From positions 558,001 to 622,000 of the forward strand of contig JABYQQ010000017.1 in the NCBI GenBank assembly GCA_022605405.1: a stretch of DNA of 64,000 bases, written 5' to 3'. The notes below the pieces were generated by a model. That model made no database searches, was not told where the DNA came from, and saw only the letters and a list, made by a program, of their open reading frames with translations. A program made the translations under genes and the position numbers. This DNA is from Earliella scabrosa (lineage: Eukaryota > Basidiomycota > Agaricomycetes > Polyporales > Polyporaceae). Shown one piece after another: positions 10,992 through 23,305 of the stretch. How positions within the stretch are numbered: position 1 is the stretch's first letter; every line of letters starts with the position of its first letter.

Positions 10992-13270
10992 ATGGCGACG
11001 ATGACCAAGACCGTCGACCCGCCCGCGGACGGCAACCTGCTCGACAAGCTCGACGACCTCGTCCCCGCCCCGCTCGCCCAGTTCGATGCGTTCCCAAAGC
11101 TCCCCTCGACCTACAAGGCCCGGTCGGAGTCTCGCGGCTTTCTCACCATCTTCGTCGCTTTCTGTGCTGTCTTGCTTGTCTTGAACGACCTTGGGGAGTA
11201 CATCTGGGGATGGCCGCATTACGAGTTCGGGGTGGATATCGACCCGTCGAATAACATGGACATCAATGTAGACATGGTCGTCAATATGCCCTGCCAATGT
11301 GAGTATCCGTTTTGACTTTAGACACTCTGTGCCACCGCCCCCTCCGTTCCCTTGCCTCGTCACAGACAAGGACCGCGTGGGTAGTCCGAGCGCAACATAT
11401 GGACGACCCCGCGTTTCCATGTCTGCGAGCCAGAATTTCTAGGCAAACCCCCCGTATATGCGCACGGTGTGCTCAGTCATGCGCTGTAAATGCCCCCAAA
11501 GCGCGAGAAAGCCTATGCTATTTTGCGCACCAGCGTGTCATGTGCCTATACGTACAGACTCCGTGTCTAGGCGTGTCCATACAGGAAAGTCCGGAACTGA
11601 CAATATGCTCAGACATCAGCGTCGACCTCCGGGACGCAGTAGGGGACCGTTTGTTCCTCAGCGACGGCTTCCGCAGGGATGGTACCAAATTCGACATTGG
11701 CCAAGCGACGACGCTGAAGGAGCACGCCGAGGCGCTCTCCGTCCGTCAGGCTGTGGCCCAATCCCGGAACAGCCGTGGATTCTTTGACGTCCTGCTTCGG
11801 CGAGCAGCGAACAGGTACAAGCCCACATATAACTACCAGCCGGACGGGAGCGCATGCAGGGTGTATGGAACGATCACCGCGAAGAAGGTCACTGGTGAGT
11901 TGCGATGTTGTGACGTATGTGTCAATCTGAGCTTGATTTTATCTCGTTTCTAGCGAACTTGCACGTCACGACCCTTGGGCACGGCTATGCGAGCCGTGGG
12001 CACGTCGACCATTCTCGTGAGTGATGTGTTCGTGCGCGCCAACCAGGCTGTTCACGCAGTGTGCAGAAATGAACCTCTCGCACGTCATCACCGAGTTCTC
12101 CTTCGGACCTTATTTCCCAGACATCACACAACCTCTCGACAACTCGTTTGAGCTCACACACGATCGTAAGCGACTTCTGCGCCTACTAGTACTCAGCGAT
12201 AGCAGTCTGACCTTCATTCCAGCATTCGTCGCGTACCAATATTTCCTCCATGTGGTCCCCACTACGTACATCGCTCCTCGCTCTGCCCCTCTAAACACGC
12301 ACCAATACAGCGTGACTCACTACACCCGTGTCCTCGACCATCACCGCGGGACACCCGGAATCTTCTTCAAGTTCGACCTTGAACCCCTCAAGCTCACAAT
12401 CCATCAACGTACCACGAGCTTCGTGCAGCTCATGATCCGGTACGTCCACTCAACTGCGAACTCCCTCCCCGCCCGCTGACCTTTCCCCTTCCGTCCCACA
12501 GGTGCGTCGGCGTCATCGGCGGCGTCTTCGTCTGCATGGGCTACGCCGTCAAGATCACCTCGCACGCCGTCGACGCCGTCACCGGCGCAGACAAAGGGCC
12601 CGGCATCGTCGCCGCAGAGTCCACAAGCATCAGCACCAACCTCCGCAAGCGCTTCGGCTCGGGCGACCTCCGCCTCAGACAGGGCAAGGACCGCGTCGTC
12701 CGCCAGGGCAACGGCTGGGTCGTCGAGGGCGGCTCGCCTTACGGCAGCTACGCCGGCACGCCCATGTCCGCGACCTTTAACGGGAACAGCCCCCTTCCGA
12801 GCGCGAGCCCGTTCTCGTCTGGGTTCCCAGGAAGCCCGCACCCGCACCCTCCGTCGGCGGGGACACCGCGCAGCGCGTCGTACGGCCTCGGCTTGAGCCC
12901 GCACCCCGCAAGTCCTGCGCTCAGCCCGCGCGTCGCCTCCTCGCCCGCGCCCGGGCCGCGCTCGTCCATGCTCTCGCCGCACACGCCCGGGTCGCCGTTC
13001 CCAACCGCTGCAACGGCAGGCACGCCGTACACCCCGAGCGGCGCGATGAACGGCGGGCTGTCGGTGCCGAACACGCCGGGGTTGTATGCGCACTTCCCGC
13101 CGACGCCGACGCCGGGGTCGGCGGGCGTGGGGCAGGGCGGGAGCGTGTTTGCGGCGCAGCAGGGGGGCGGGCCGCCGATGGGCCCGCCGAGGAGGAGTGC
13201 GAGTAATGGGAGCGCGAGTGCGGGTGCGAATGGGAATGGGAGCGTGGGGGCGGGGAAGAAGGATGATTGA
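10992..13270 (+). CDS. ERV41: Erv41/ERGIC2-like COPII vesicle protein
   Basis: Six exons in phase: 10992-11298, 11613-11894, 11954-12016, 12067-12165, 12223-12439, 12502-13270; 578 aa. The N-terminus has the ERGIC_N-like segment FDAFPKLPSTYKARS and a membrane helix FLTIFVAFCAVLLVLNDL. A lumenal domain follows (VDLRDAVGDRLFLSDGF, HVITEFSFGPYFPDITQPLD, HHRGTPGIFFKFDLEP), then a second helix CVGVIGGVFVCMGYAVKI. The cysteine-rich motif of the partner Erv46 is absent, which favours Erv41. Erv41 and Erv46 cycle between ER and Golgi and retrieve escaped ER proteins. Odd: the cytosolic tail is about 230 residues longer than in yeast Erv41 (about 350 aa in all), rich in Ser-Pro/Thr-Pro, and ends in KKDD, which fits a KKxx COPI retrieval signal. 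A single-copy housekeeping gene inside the FunK1 array. Confidence 0.93.
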
Positions 13271-13905
13271 GATTAGGGTTTGGGGGGTTTGGTGAGTGGA
13301 GTGCTTCGTATGGGGGGAGGAGAGGACTGGCGTCGTATGGGCGGGATTGTATATCTATTCGGTGTGGGTAGTTGTCGCTGTGAGTCGTGCCCGCTTGTCA
13401 TCAATCGGTATCTCTGCTTTCACCTCAGGACTCTCCGGTCGGGGGCGTGAGCCTGGTGTACTTATGGTAGGGATTCATAAGAACGGCGGACATCGTGGGC
13501 GAGCCACCTTCCAGGATCGGTTTCTGGTTTGCACGCATCGAGCCGTATTGATTACATAGCTCGACTTTTCAACTCAAGCTCAAGCCAACAAGTCATTCTC
13601 GAACCCGAGGGCTGAGGATCGATACGCGTGGACGCGAAGATGGAACGCCTATATCTAGCGCTTGACCACATTTCTCTGCCACCTCCCACCAGTACGCCCC
13701 ACTACCACCTCACGTACCTGCATCAACTCGTGACCAACTCAGTATCCCATCACATACGGATTGCGGAGGATTTGTCTCTGGTTACAGAGGTGAGTTGGTT
13801 AGCCCTGTGTGCTCGGCAATCACCACGCCATGGTCACACTGACAGGCTGTGTTAGCTGAACCATCCTCGTGAACTCTCGAGAACAGATTACATCGTGTTC
13901 ATAGG
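13271..13905. other. Gap between ERV41 and the truncated FunK1 copy
   Basis: Holds the ERV41 3' region. A possible coding exon lies at 13640-13795: it starts MERLYLALDHISLPPP, runs to ...DLSLVTE, and ends at a good donor (GTGAGT). I could not extend it convincingly through the following intron, so no gene is called. Confidence 0.3.
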
Positions 13906-15063
13906 ATGCCTGAGACCGCGAGCTTCAGGAGCATGCAAAGCAGAGAAGACGTCACACGCGCTTCAAGGTTGGACACGTTCGACAATGCGATCAACAACTT
14001 GCTCGCGCTCAAGTGCACTCTGGAGGGCGGGCGTCGTCGAAACATGACCGTCTCGGATGATCATAATATGACAGAACCCCCAAGCTTCTCCTCAGCCGAT
14101 ATTATTATTCGCGACAACGCCAGGACAAAGCGAACGGTACGTCGTCACGATGTAAGTCCGGCGTTATCGTACTCATCGTACCGGCTGGTTAAGGGAACGC
14201 ACTACCATATAGCAATAGAACTTCTCAGTAGTAAAACTCCCGTCGTCCACGCGACACGCCACGACCTCGAATCATTCCACTGGGTTCTTCTCTGGATCCT
14301 TCTGCGGCACGCAAGTCACAATCTCGGTGAAGCGTTCTGGAAGACCATCTTCGTGTCTGGGGGTAGCGACTGGGCAGGAGCCGCCCACAAGAGCTTCTGG
14401 ATTATCTGTCACGACGACGAGCTCACTCTCTCTGCGAACGCGCCGCCCCTCACAACCCTCGTCGAGGACTTTCGTGAGCTCGTTAAGGTTGCGTACGTCG
14501 ATAAGACGAGGAGTCTCGCCTATGACTCTGTTCTCGGTATCTTTCGGAAGGCTGTCGAGACCCCGGGCTGGCCTGAGGACGACTTCAGCGTGAGATGCAC
14601 GCTGCTCGACACGACAGGAGGGACCGTTGTTATCGGCGCAGGCCCGATGACACCGACGGCTCGTGAAGCGCAGCTATATGAGGCGGATAAAGGTGTGGAG
14701 GTCGGTGTCCCAAATGAGGAGGGGGAGGTAGTCGAAGACTCCCAAACGGAGATTGCGCCTAGCCCTGGACACGCTGACGACGTCTTGCCACATTCTGACC
14801 CGACCCAGGTCGACGCGACTGTTCGCGAAGATGCCAATGGAGAGGAGTCCTATGCTGGACCTACAACTCGTGCACGGGCAAAACGTCAACTCGCCGCGCT
14901 CGCTCAGGCTGCTGAACCGATCCAGGTTACTGAGGCAGGTCCCTCCGATGGCAGTAGCGCGTCTAAACGGCGAAGACTCAACGCCCGTGCGTCCGGCCGC
15001 ACGCATCCCAAACACATGGGTAATGCGATTCGAAAACGGCAGGGACGTGCCAGGAAGACGTGA
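13906..15063 (+). pseudogene. FunK1 copy 3, truncated to the C-terminal part
   Basis: An open frame of 385 codons from ATG 13906. Only the end of a FunK1 gene is present: a remnant of the acidic segment ending TKRT, a splice-like intron 14137-14193 (57 nt, a multiple of three with no stop), then GTHYHIAIELL, RHDLESFHWVLLWILLRH, LAYDSVLGIF, and a tail with EAGPSDGSSASKRRRL. The N-terminal region, the ATP-binding Lys, the HRD loop and the DFD motif are all missing, so it cannot be an active kinase. The residues before the junction do not match other copies. It may be a pseudogene or a small expressed decoy; the long open frame and intact tail keep the second possibility alive. Confidence 0.75.
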
Positions 15064-15571
15064 CTCGACTTCAACTTGCTTGAAGACTTCGAATCTGAGT
15101 CGTACATAGCATACCACTAGCCTTGTTTACTGTCCCAGTCTACATCCCGTCGACATTCCTACAAGTTGACTAATACATTGTATTCCCCCTGCAGACAATT
15201 GTGCAGCAGGCTTACTGAAGCTGACGGTCCCTCAACAGGAGAGGCAGACATTTCTGGCACGGTAGTGGAGGGCGGAGTGCCCGACTTAGCGAGTCAGGAA
15301 CGCCGCGAGGGTCTGCGCGACGCGGCGGCTTGGCTCATCGATCTATTCTGCACACAACGGTAGGGAGATTGTGGGGCTGTGAATTGTGGTCGCACAATGA
15401 GTCGAGGAGTACCTACAGAAGTGTTACTAGCCTGAGCGTTATGCTAAGTTCCAGGTCTGCTTCCCTGGGTGTTATTGCACTCATGGCCCTTGGAGAAAGC
15501 TTGATGAACACCAATACCAGCACCATAATCAAAACACGCGAGCTGTGTGAGGGCGAACACGTTGAGGACTG

Positions 15572-15660
15572 AGGAGATGGTTAGGGAACGGCACCGGCTG
15601 GCCGAACTCGGCCCGTCGCGTACATGGGCGTCAATATAGGCGGCGATGTTGAACTTCGCC
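15572..15660 (+). promoter_or_regulatory. Distal conserved block upstream of FunK1 copy 4
   Basis: Shares GGTTAGG, GGCCGAA and CGGCCCGTCG, and the end GATGTTGAACTTCGCC, with 22861-22943; a looser match lies at 27772-27860. Each block sits about 500-620 bp upstream of a FunK1 start. Conserved by duplication or function; it might also be the 3' end of a lost repeat. Confidence 0.55.
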
Positions 15661-15963
15661 TTGAGGCTGTTGCCAATACCATCCACATACATTCACCTCG
15701 CCGACCTCCATAACGCTCCTCACGTCGCTCACATTTGTGCAACGCTACCAGCTACGTGAGTTAATTAGCTTGGACCTCCTTGGACGTAAACGAGCAGCTC
15801 ACACCGAGCTGTATGGTCCGGACCGCCTGTGCCACATAGACCTTCGCATTGTGGTCGAGCTCTTTGTGAGTGAATGCTTTTGTGCTCTGCTTTCTGCACG
15901 CACTGACTAATGAACTGGACGGTACAGCAGCCAGCACTTCGGCCGCTCCCCCTCGATCCAGTC

Positions 15964-16110
15964 ACACAGAGGAGCCACTTGGTGCGTGCGTCTCGTTCGC
16001 TTACATTGTCAGGACAGCCAACGCTTACGCATGGCCGCGCTTTGCCCTGGCTCCGCGCACTTGATCTGATACGCGTGGCCTGGTTGTTGTCAGGGCGCTC
16101 GGAGACGTTG
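15964..16110 (+). promoter_or_regulatory. Proximal conserved block upstream of FunK1 copy 4
   Basis: GCCACTTGGTGCGTGCGT, then GGACAGCC and ACGCTTACGCA, then GTGGCCTGGTTGTTGT. The same order occurs at 23306-23425 before copy 6; the first element also occurs at 28180-28199 before copy 7. It ends 50-180 bp from the start codon. Confidence 0.6.
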
Positions 16111-16158
16111 CCTCCCATTGTTCTTCCCAACCATCTCGACCCTTCCCCCAGTATAAAT

Positions 16159-18973
16159 ATGTCGTTCTCAACTTCCTCTGTCTGCAACCCCGCTGGTCTT
16201 TCTAGCGGTGAAGGTATGGACCAGCAAGCCACCCCTTACACTCTCGCCTCTATATCCACGGCTAACGGGTCGCAAGATGTCAAACAGGCTAGCGCAACCG
16301 TCAAGAAAGCCTGGGTCAGCGAGCTCGAGCACCGGGTGCTGGCCTTTACTGGAACCTGTGACGGGTTCATGAACACCTTTCTCCCTTGCTCTCAGCCGTA
16401 CCGTAAACCCGCCAATCTAGGCAACCCGTTTGCCGAGTATAAACCGAAGGCAGGACAGGAGATCAAGAGCTATCCTGGTTTGGTACGTCCTCCAAGCTCT
16501 TTCGTACTCACACGCCCTCATCCCTCTGTCAGCAAACTGGCTTCGAGAAGCTCGTTGAAGATTTCGACAAGGACACCGAACGGCTCACTTTTGTGAACTC
16601 CTACAACATCGAGCTGGCCTTTCCGTTCCACGCGTTCGCCAAAAACCACCACAAGTCCAAACCCGACTTCTCCGCCTCCTTCCCCGGGAAAACCTTGACC
16701 ACGCGAGACATTCAGCAGTCTAAGTGGGAGAAGGTCTCCTTCATGATGGAGGTCAAACCCGAGAAGAGCCAGAATCCGTTCTCACCGAATCGGGCAGGCC
16801 AAACCCACCAGGATACCATCATCCAGATCGCTCGCAACGCGCGTTGTCTCCTGCTCGCTCATGGTTACCTTGCCGCCTTTGTCGTTGGTATTTATGGCGA
16901 AGACGCTCACATCGCCCGCTTCGATCACTCTTCGTGTGTTGTGTCCCCCTGCTTCAACGTCCGCACTCAGCCCGAAGTTCTACAACAGTTCTTCTGGCAC
17001 TTTACGCACCCGAAACTCAGCGGACCTGTGGTTGGATTTGACCCAACTGTTCGACCCCTGGAGCCTGAGGACAAGGCATGGGTGAAGCGTTGGTTGGAAG
17101 AACTGAAGGAAGAGGTTACTGACTTCAACACGGATATTCGCTACTGCCGACGAGTCCAGGTGTTCGACGAGAAGACGCACACCATGAGTTCGTGGATCTT
17201 GTACAGGCCTGTGGACATTAATGCTCGTCTGTTCTCTCGCGCCACAACTGTCTGGCGCGCCATCGAGGACACGCGCGTCCCTGACGCAGACGCAGGTGGT
17301 CTCATTGATCTCCCCGACGCCCCCAAGCCACGATTGCGCATCCTCAAGGAGTCCTGGCGCCAAGTGGTTCGCAAGTCAGAAGCTTCGTTCTACCATCGCT
17401 TGTCCGAGCGCATTCCCGAGGACGAACGGATCGGCCTGACGAAGCTCGAGTGCGGGGGAGACCTCGGTCAGTGGGAGGTGCGCCAATGGGAGCAATCATC
17501 TCCCAACGTTTCCTGCATGGATGGACAGCGGGATCTGCGTCTATCGCCCGGTCCTCGTCCTTCAACGCCCGCTCCCCTTGTCCGTCCCCATCCGATACTA
17601 CTCTGTCTTCTGACGGCGGCTCAACCAGCCCCGCCCCTCCTACGCCCGAGCCTTTCCCGATTCCTTACCCGCAACACCAGACTTTCTCGTGGACGATCAC
17701 ACGCGGGTCAGAATTCACCTATCGTGAGCGGAGTCATATGCGGTTCGTCGTGGCGGATGTTGGACGTCCACTCACGAAGGCCAAGAACTCCCGGGAATTG
17801 GTTGCTGCGTTCCGGGACGCAATTGAAGGTGTGTTCTTGGACCCACTACCCAAACATCTACGTGACCTTACAGATATATTTCTCCCAGGTCACAGACTCG
17901 CGTGCGTGAAAGGAGGCGTCCTGCATCGCGATGTCAGCGTGGGCAATATCCTCATCGTCGACAAGCCCGAACGGGCTCGATTCAAGGGGTTCATCCACGA
18001 CTTCGACTACAGCTCCATGGAAGAGGACCTACCGGACCTTCTGGAGGACAGTGGTGATCCGGACGATCCAATGTGTGACGACGATGAAGACGTGTGGTCC
18101 GGTGACGAATCAGAGACGACCAAGAACAAAGTCGACCCCCGACAGAAGGAACGAACCGTGAGTACGCCTTGATTTGCCATGAGAGTGCAAACCTGACGGT
18201 ATATGTAGGGTACTTACTACTTCATGGCGGTTGCAATGTTGGCCACGGACGAGAAGGTCCCAATACATAGGCCGTGCCACGACCTCGAGTCGGCCTATTG
18301 GGTTCTACTATGGATCGTTCTCCGTCACACCAAGCATGATCTTGGACAGAAGATTTGCGAAACCGTTTTCATATACGGCAACGACTGGGCCGCACAGAGC
18401 AGTAAGAACAACTGGCTTAGCGGCAAGAAGAAACTCCGCATCGCGCGCAATCGGCCCCTCACTCGACTACTCCGCCAATATCGCTCTCTCATTTGGCAGC
18501 ATTTGGAGACGAATACACTCGAGCATGGCCATGTCATTGCGCTGTTTGATGAAGCCCTAACTCTCGGCGATTGGCCGACGGACGACGACCTCGTCGAGTG
18601 CACGCTCCTCGACACTCCCAAGACCCAGTCTCTCATGCAACCGATCCTTCCGGCTAAGCTCCAGAAGGCCAGCGCCCCCCTCCCTGCGCTCTTGCACTCA
18701 TTGCAGAAGTCGAAGGCTTCCAAGCAGAAGGCTCGCCGCGACCGTGGCCTGTTGAGCGCGCCTGGAGCTATCAGTCTCCCTCCGCCGCAGGAGACGTCCA
18801 CCGGGAAGAGGCGGAGGAACGGCGAGGTGGATACAGGTGCGATCGACGAACAGCAGCCAATTGCTGGACCGTCGAACCTCTCCTCTCGCGCTACTCGAGT
18901 CAAGAAGCGTCGTACCGTCAGCGCCGTGGACATCGACACGCCTAGCAAGCCGCACAGGAGCACTGGCGGTTGA
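16159..18973 (+). pseudogene. FunK1 copy 4, full-length but frameshifted
   Basis: Exons 16159-16213, 16277-16482, 16533-17828, 17889-18157, 18209-18973. All family parts are present: FMNTFLPCSQPY, QQFFWHFTHP, RILKESWRQV, HMRFVVADVGRPLT, HRDVSVGNIL, HDFDYS, CHDLESAYWVLLWIVLRH, tail RVKKRRT. Exon 3 changes reading frame in the linker between DLRLSPGPRP (frame of 16593) and PEPFPIPYPQHQTFSW (frame of 17450). Copy 5 is in one frame through this linker. Alignment places a one-base loss near 17567-17570, where copy 5 has CCCCGG and this copy CCCG. I tested nearby GT-AG pairs and found none with the right phase that keeps the conserved PYPQHQTFSW. So it is probably a young pseudogene, or a sequencing error; with one base it would code for about 863 aa. 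Confidence 0.75.
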
Positions 18974-19580
18974 CTCGGTCAGGTCTATAGTCTCGACAAT
19001 TTCGTACTCTCGGATCACGTAGGAGGCTGCTTTCTGTAGAGTTTCATGTACAATCTTTCCGCTCTGGTTGAACCTAGTACGATGTATCAGATCGAGGATA
19101 TACAAGTTCTCCACCTGTTCCAGATTGATGGAGGATATATGGGCAATGACGCGGATTTTTGAGTGGTGACTACAGGCATCATGCAGACGCCCCCAGAGTC
19201 ATCCGTATAGCATGCATGATGCCACAATATTGAGATGATCATCTAATGGGGGATTCGTCGAGGACCTCCAGTAGCGCCGGATAAGACTCGGATAGCCGGG
19301 CCGTCCCTCTCACGAAACTTCGGCGCTAAGTGAGGGCAACCCGTTTGGCCCAACCACCACCAACGACTACTAACCAGCTAACCCTCGCATGAGCGGTGGA
19401 ACCAGCAACGTTTCCATAGAACTCAGTCTGTTATTTAACATTATAATCTTTCAACATCACTTTAACAATCCCTAGGATCTAACAGAGTACGTCCTACCGC
19501 TGCTACTTACTTAGTAGCACATTTCCCTCGGAGTCGCCATGCTCAGTGCTCACTATTGAATAGTTACAGAGCCCGATTGA
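18974..19580. other. Intergenic between FunK1 copies 4 and 5
   Basis: About 600 bp, no gene. A patch near 19275-19310 (GACTCGG, then CCGGGCCGTC) is a degraded match to the distal block before copies 4, 6 and 7. No TATAAA directly before the copy 5 start. Confidence 0.4.
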
Positions 19581-22455
19581 ATGTCCATATCAACGAACGG
19601 CTTTTGCAGCTGGGAGGATGCTGCTAGCATTGAAGGTAAGTGTCTCGACCAACAGTCCGCAGGCTCAGCCCAGTCAACTCCAAGCGAGTGTGCCCCGGGC
19701 CAGACTGAGATGAAATGACGTTGAACTCCAGATGATACCCGCAACATCGCACAGGGAGAAGGACGAGCGAGCGAGCTACGCACAAGGTTTCAATTTGTGG
19801 ACGAAACGTTCAGCTGGTACTTCAACAATTTGCTGCCTTGCTCCCGATCATACACGGCATCTGTGAACTTGGGACAAGGACTACCACTAGGAGGCCCATT
19901 CGCGCCCGGGCCGTGTGGATCTCAATACAATGACAATGTGATGTACTGCGAGGCTGTGGTGCGTTTCGTTGCTGTTCTCTCGAGGCTTGTCTAACGTTCT
20001 CTGTAGGCTCGATGCTTGAAAATCCTGGTGGCGGACGTGGGCAAGACGCACCGCTTAACGTTCGCGAACACTCGCCGAACTCCGCTTGCGTTCCCATTTG
20101 CGTCTTTTATAGATGACCACCATCAGTCTGACCCTGATATCGTTGCATCGTTTCCTGGACAAGACTTCAAGGATTCTCTCACCGTGACCACTCGACACTG
20201 GCGAGATGTATCGCTAGTGTTCGACGTCAAGCGCGATGCGAGCGAGGATCCATTCTGCAACCCTCTCCACCGTCAAGATAGCAACTGTCACATCGTCAAG
20301 ATCGCACGCAATGGTCGCAACCTTCTGCTCGCTCACGGCTTCGTGGCGTCTTTCGTCATCGGCATCTACGGCGAGTACGGTCGATTCATCCGGTTCGACC
20401 ATACTTGCGCACTAGTATCCAGGCGATTTAGCGTTCAGAATAACCCAGAGATTCTCCAGCAATTTCTCTGGCACTTTGTCCACCCAATAGTAGGAACAAC
20501 TGTCGTCGGCTGTGATCCCACCATTTACCCCCTCGAGGCCGCTGATCGCGCCTGGGTGAGGCATTGGCTTCTCCGGCTTCAAGAAGACACCGAAAGCTTC
20601 GATCAGGACGTGCTAGATGGTCGACGTATGGAGGTCTATGACGAGAGAACTGGCATCGCCACTCCTTGGATCGTCTACAAGGCTCTCAGTGTCGGCGCAC
20701 GGTTCTTCTCCCGTGCCACGATGGTTTGGCGCGCGATTGAGGACACGCGCGTCCCTCCGAGTCACGTAGACATAGTAGGCGGTCGAGTCGTTGACCCTCC
20801 TGATGCGCCCGAGCCGAGGCTACGCATCCTCAAGGAGTCCTGGCGCCAGGTGGCTCTCCAGTCCGAAGCCTCGTTCTATCATCGCTTGGCCGAGGCCATC
20901 CCCGAAGAGGACCGGATCGGACTGACAAAGCTCGAGTGCGGTGGCGACCTCGGTCAGTGGGAGGTGCGTCAGTGGGAGCGATCCTCGCCGAACGTTTCCT
21001 GCATGGATGGGTATCGAGATCTGCGATTGTCGCCCGGTCCTCATCCTCCGAAGCCCCGGTCCCCTTCTCCTGCCCTGTCTGAGAACTCTCTACTTGCCGA
21101 GGACGATAGGCCTCCTGGTCCAGTCCCTCCCTCACCAGAGCCTTTCCCGACTCCCTACCCACAACATCAGACCTTTTCATGGACGATCGCACGCGGGTCA
21201 GAGTACACCTATCGCGAGCGGAGCCACATGCGGTTCGTCGTTGCCGATGTCGGTCGTCCTCTCACCACAGCCAAGAACACTCGGGAGCTGGTTACTGCGT
21301 TTAGAGACGCCATCAAAGGTACGTTGTTCACACAGTTCTCCCGCCTTTACCACGATGCTCATGTACCTCAGGTCACCAACTGGCATGTGATGAAGCTGGG
21401 ATACTCCATCGCGACATCAGCGTCGGGAACATTCTTATTGTGGACAACCCTGGACCATCACAGTTCAAAGGGTTCATCCATGACTTCGACTATAGCTCCA
21501 TGGAGAAAGATAATCCTAATGGCGAGAAGCCCAGAGGCTACTCAGACGACGACGAGCACGAGATAGGCCGCGACAGAATGAACTTGGTTCACGTGGCCTG
21601 GTCTCCGGGCGATGCCACAGCTGTAGTCAAGCAGGGAGAGAAAGAGAGGACGGTAAGTATGCACGAGCCATCTCAAAAGACGTCTAGAGATCTGAACCAA
21701 TCGCACAGGGGACGTATTACTTCATGGCAATAGCGATGCTGAAGGCGACACGGAGGATCATACATAAGCCCCACCACGACCTGGAGTCGTTCTACTGGGT
21801 TCTGCTCTGGGTCATCCTCCGCCATACAGTGCACAGCCTCGGACAGTCTGTTTGCGAGCAGATTTTTGTCTATGGGAATGACAAGACCGCCAAGAGCCTG
21901 AAGAAGGGCTGGCTGGAGGATGACGACGACCCACCACTACTCATCGAACAGAACATTCCGCTCCAGGTACTCCTCTACGAATATGCCCAGCTCGTCTTGG
22001 AAAACCTCACCACAAGGTGCCTCACTCACGACGCCGTGCTCGCGCTCTTCGATAACGCCCTGGCTATGGGTGGTTGGCCGACGGCCGACATTGTGCCGTG
22101 CACACTACTCGACCGACCGAAGACGAAATCGCTCCTGATGCCCCTTCGTCCCGTCAAACCTCTCCCCCACAGGGCCAGCGCACCCCTGCCTTCCCTCCTT
22201 CATTCGCTGCCAATGGGCTCAACGCAGGTGGCACCCGGTACACGTGACCGAGGTGTCTCGAGCGCGCCTGGTGATGTCAGCGTCGTGCAGGATTCGCAGC
22301 TCGAGACAACGTCCATCACCTGCAAGAAGCGGGCGAACGGCGAGTTGGATACGGGTGCGGTGACCGAAGAGGCAGTGCCCGTGGCTGGACCATCTACCCT
22401 CGGCATCAGGTCCTCGAAGCGTCGTCGCACCAAAAGCGCTGTATATAGCGCTTAG
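19581..22455 (+). CDS. FunK1-type protein kinase, copy 5
   Basis: Exons 19581-19635, 19732-19958, 20007-21318, 21372-21652, 21709-22455 join in phase to 873 aa. The start MSISTN matches four other copies, so I chose it over in-frame GTG and TTG codons downstream. The first intron (19636-19731, 96 nt) must be spliced because it contains a TGA in frame. Domains in order: WYFNNLLPCSRSY; QQFLWHFVHP; RILKESWRQV with the presumed ATP-binding Lys; PQHQTFSWTI; HMRFVVADVGRPLT; HRDISVGNIL; HDFDYS; acidic segment; HHDLESFYWVLLWVILRH; LTHDAVLALF; tail SSKRRRTKSA. All key residues are intact, so it is likely active. It is the closest paralogue of copy 4. Substrate unknown; the basic tail suggests the nucleus. 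Confidence 0.92.
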
Positions 22456-22860
22456 AATCCACCAGACCTCCCACGTTCCCCTGGTGGGTGAAGACGGTCG
22501 TCTCGGTCGACATTCTCCCACTGTATGATGATGTATACAGTATACTATCCACTTGGTTTTGGCTTCTCGTGTAGAGATTTCATCGTAATGCGACTCTCAT
22601 CATGTTCGAACGTTCGTACGAATGGTAGAATTGGATAGAGCTTCAAGTTGCTTGTGTGAGCATTCGGCCTCGGTCTTGAGCGCCTTTGATCCCGCCGTGA
22701 CATAAGTAATCCCGCGGCAATGCACGGGCGTAAGTTGGCACATAGTGGTCTTCAATCCTCCAGTCATAGATTTGGTCGAATTAATTACACAATGACTGTC
22801 GCAATGTACACTCAGCAATTCCACGAGCTGGGTGGACAGAATTGATAACACTTAAGATGA

Positions 22861-22943
22861 GGGAGATGTGATGGTTAGGATCCGGCAACGACTGGCCGAA
22901 TCCGGCCCGTCGGGTGCAATAGACGCCGATGTTGAACTTCGCC
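22861..22943 (+). promoter_or_regulatory. Distal conserved block upstream of FunK1 copy 6
   Basis: GGTTAGGATCCGGCAACGAC, then TGGCCGAATCCGGCCCGTCG and GATGTTGAACTTCGCC. Near match to 15572-15660 and weaker match to 27772-27860. Confidence 0.55.
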
Positions 22944-23305
22944 ACGCAATGCAAACGCGACACTCTGGCTACCTATGTTACTGTACCTCGACACCGTGAT
23001 CCATAGCTCTCGGATTGCATCATTGCACGTACGCTTACTTGTCTTGCTTGTGAGTCGCATGTTGATAAGGCAAAGACAAAGGCAGCCGAGGCTTGAAAGC
23101 CCCATGGACAGGCCACTGAATGAATTATATTGCAGGTCGCGCGAAAGCTGAGCTTGTTCTGTTCTCCTCGCATTTGCCCCCGGATTCAAGCTTCCAGGAG
23201 CTGCTACTCTGCCTGAGTACTCTCTTTTTGGCCCCCTTCCACCGTCTGAGGCGCTGTCTGAGGCCGGCCCCTTCGCCGCGCGTAAGTACCCTAGATCCAA
23301 TCGCA

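Larger units (their letters stand above)
15064..16158. other. Upstream region of FunK1 copy 4
   Basis: About 1.1 kb with no supported gene. It holds two blocks shared with the upstream regions of copies 6 and 7 (listed separately), so most of it is duplicated promoter DNA. Confidence 0.5.

Noticed and set aside
12404..13093. 229-codon minus-strand ORF under the ERV41 tail
   Set aside because: Arg/Ala-rich shadow of the GC-rich coding exon, with no family features.
15444..15692. Small minus-strand ORF with KFNIAAYID, resembling one at 22781-22963 (KFNIGVYC)
   Set aside because: The likeness comes from the duplicated upstream DNA of two FunK1 genes. Both are short, diverge quickly and differ outside the shared block.
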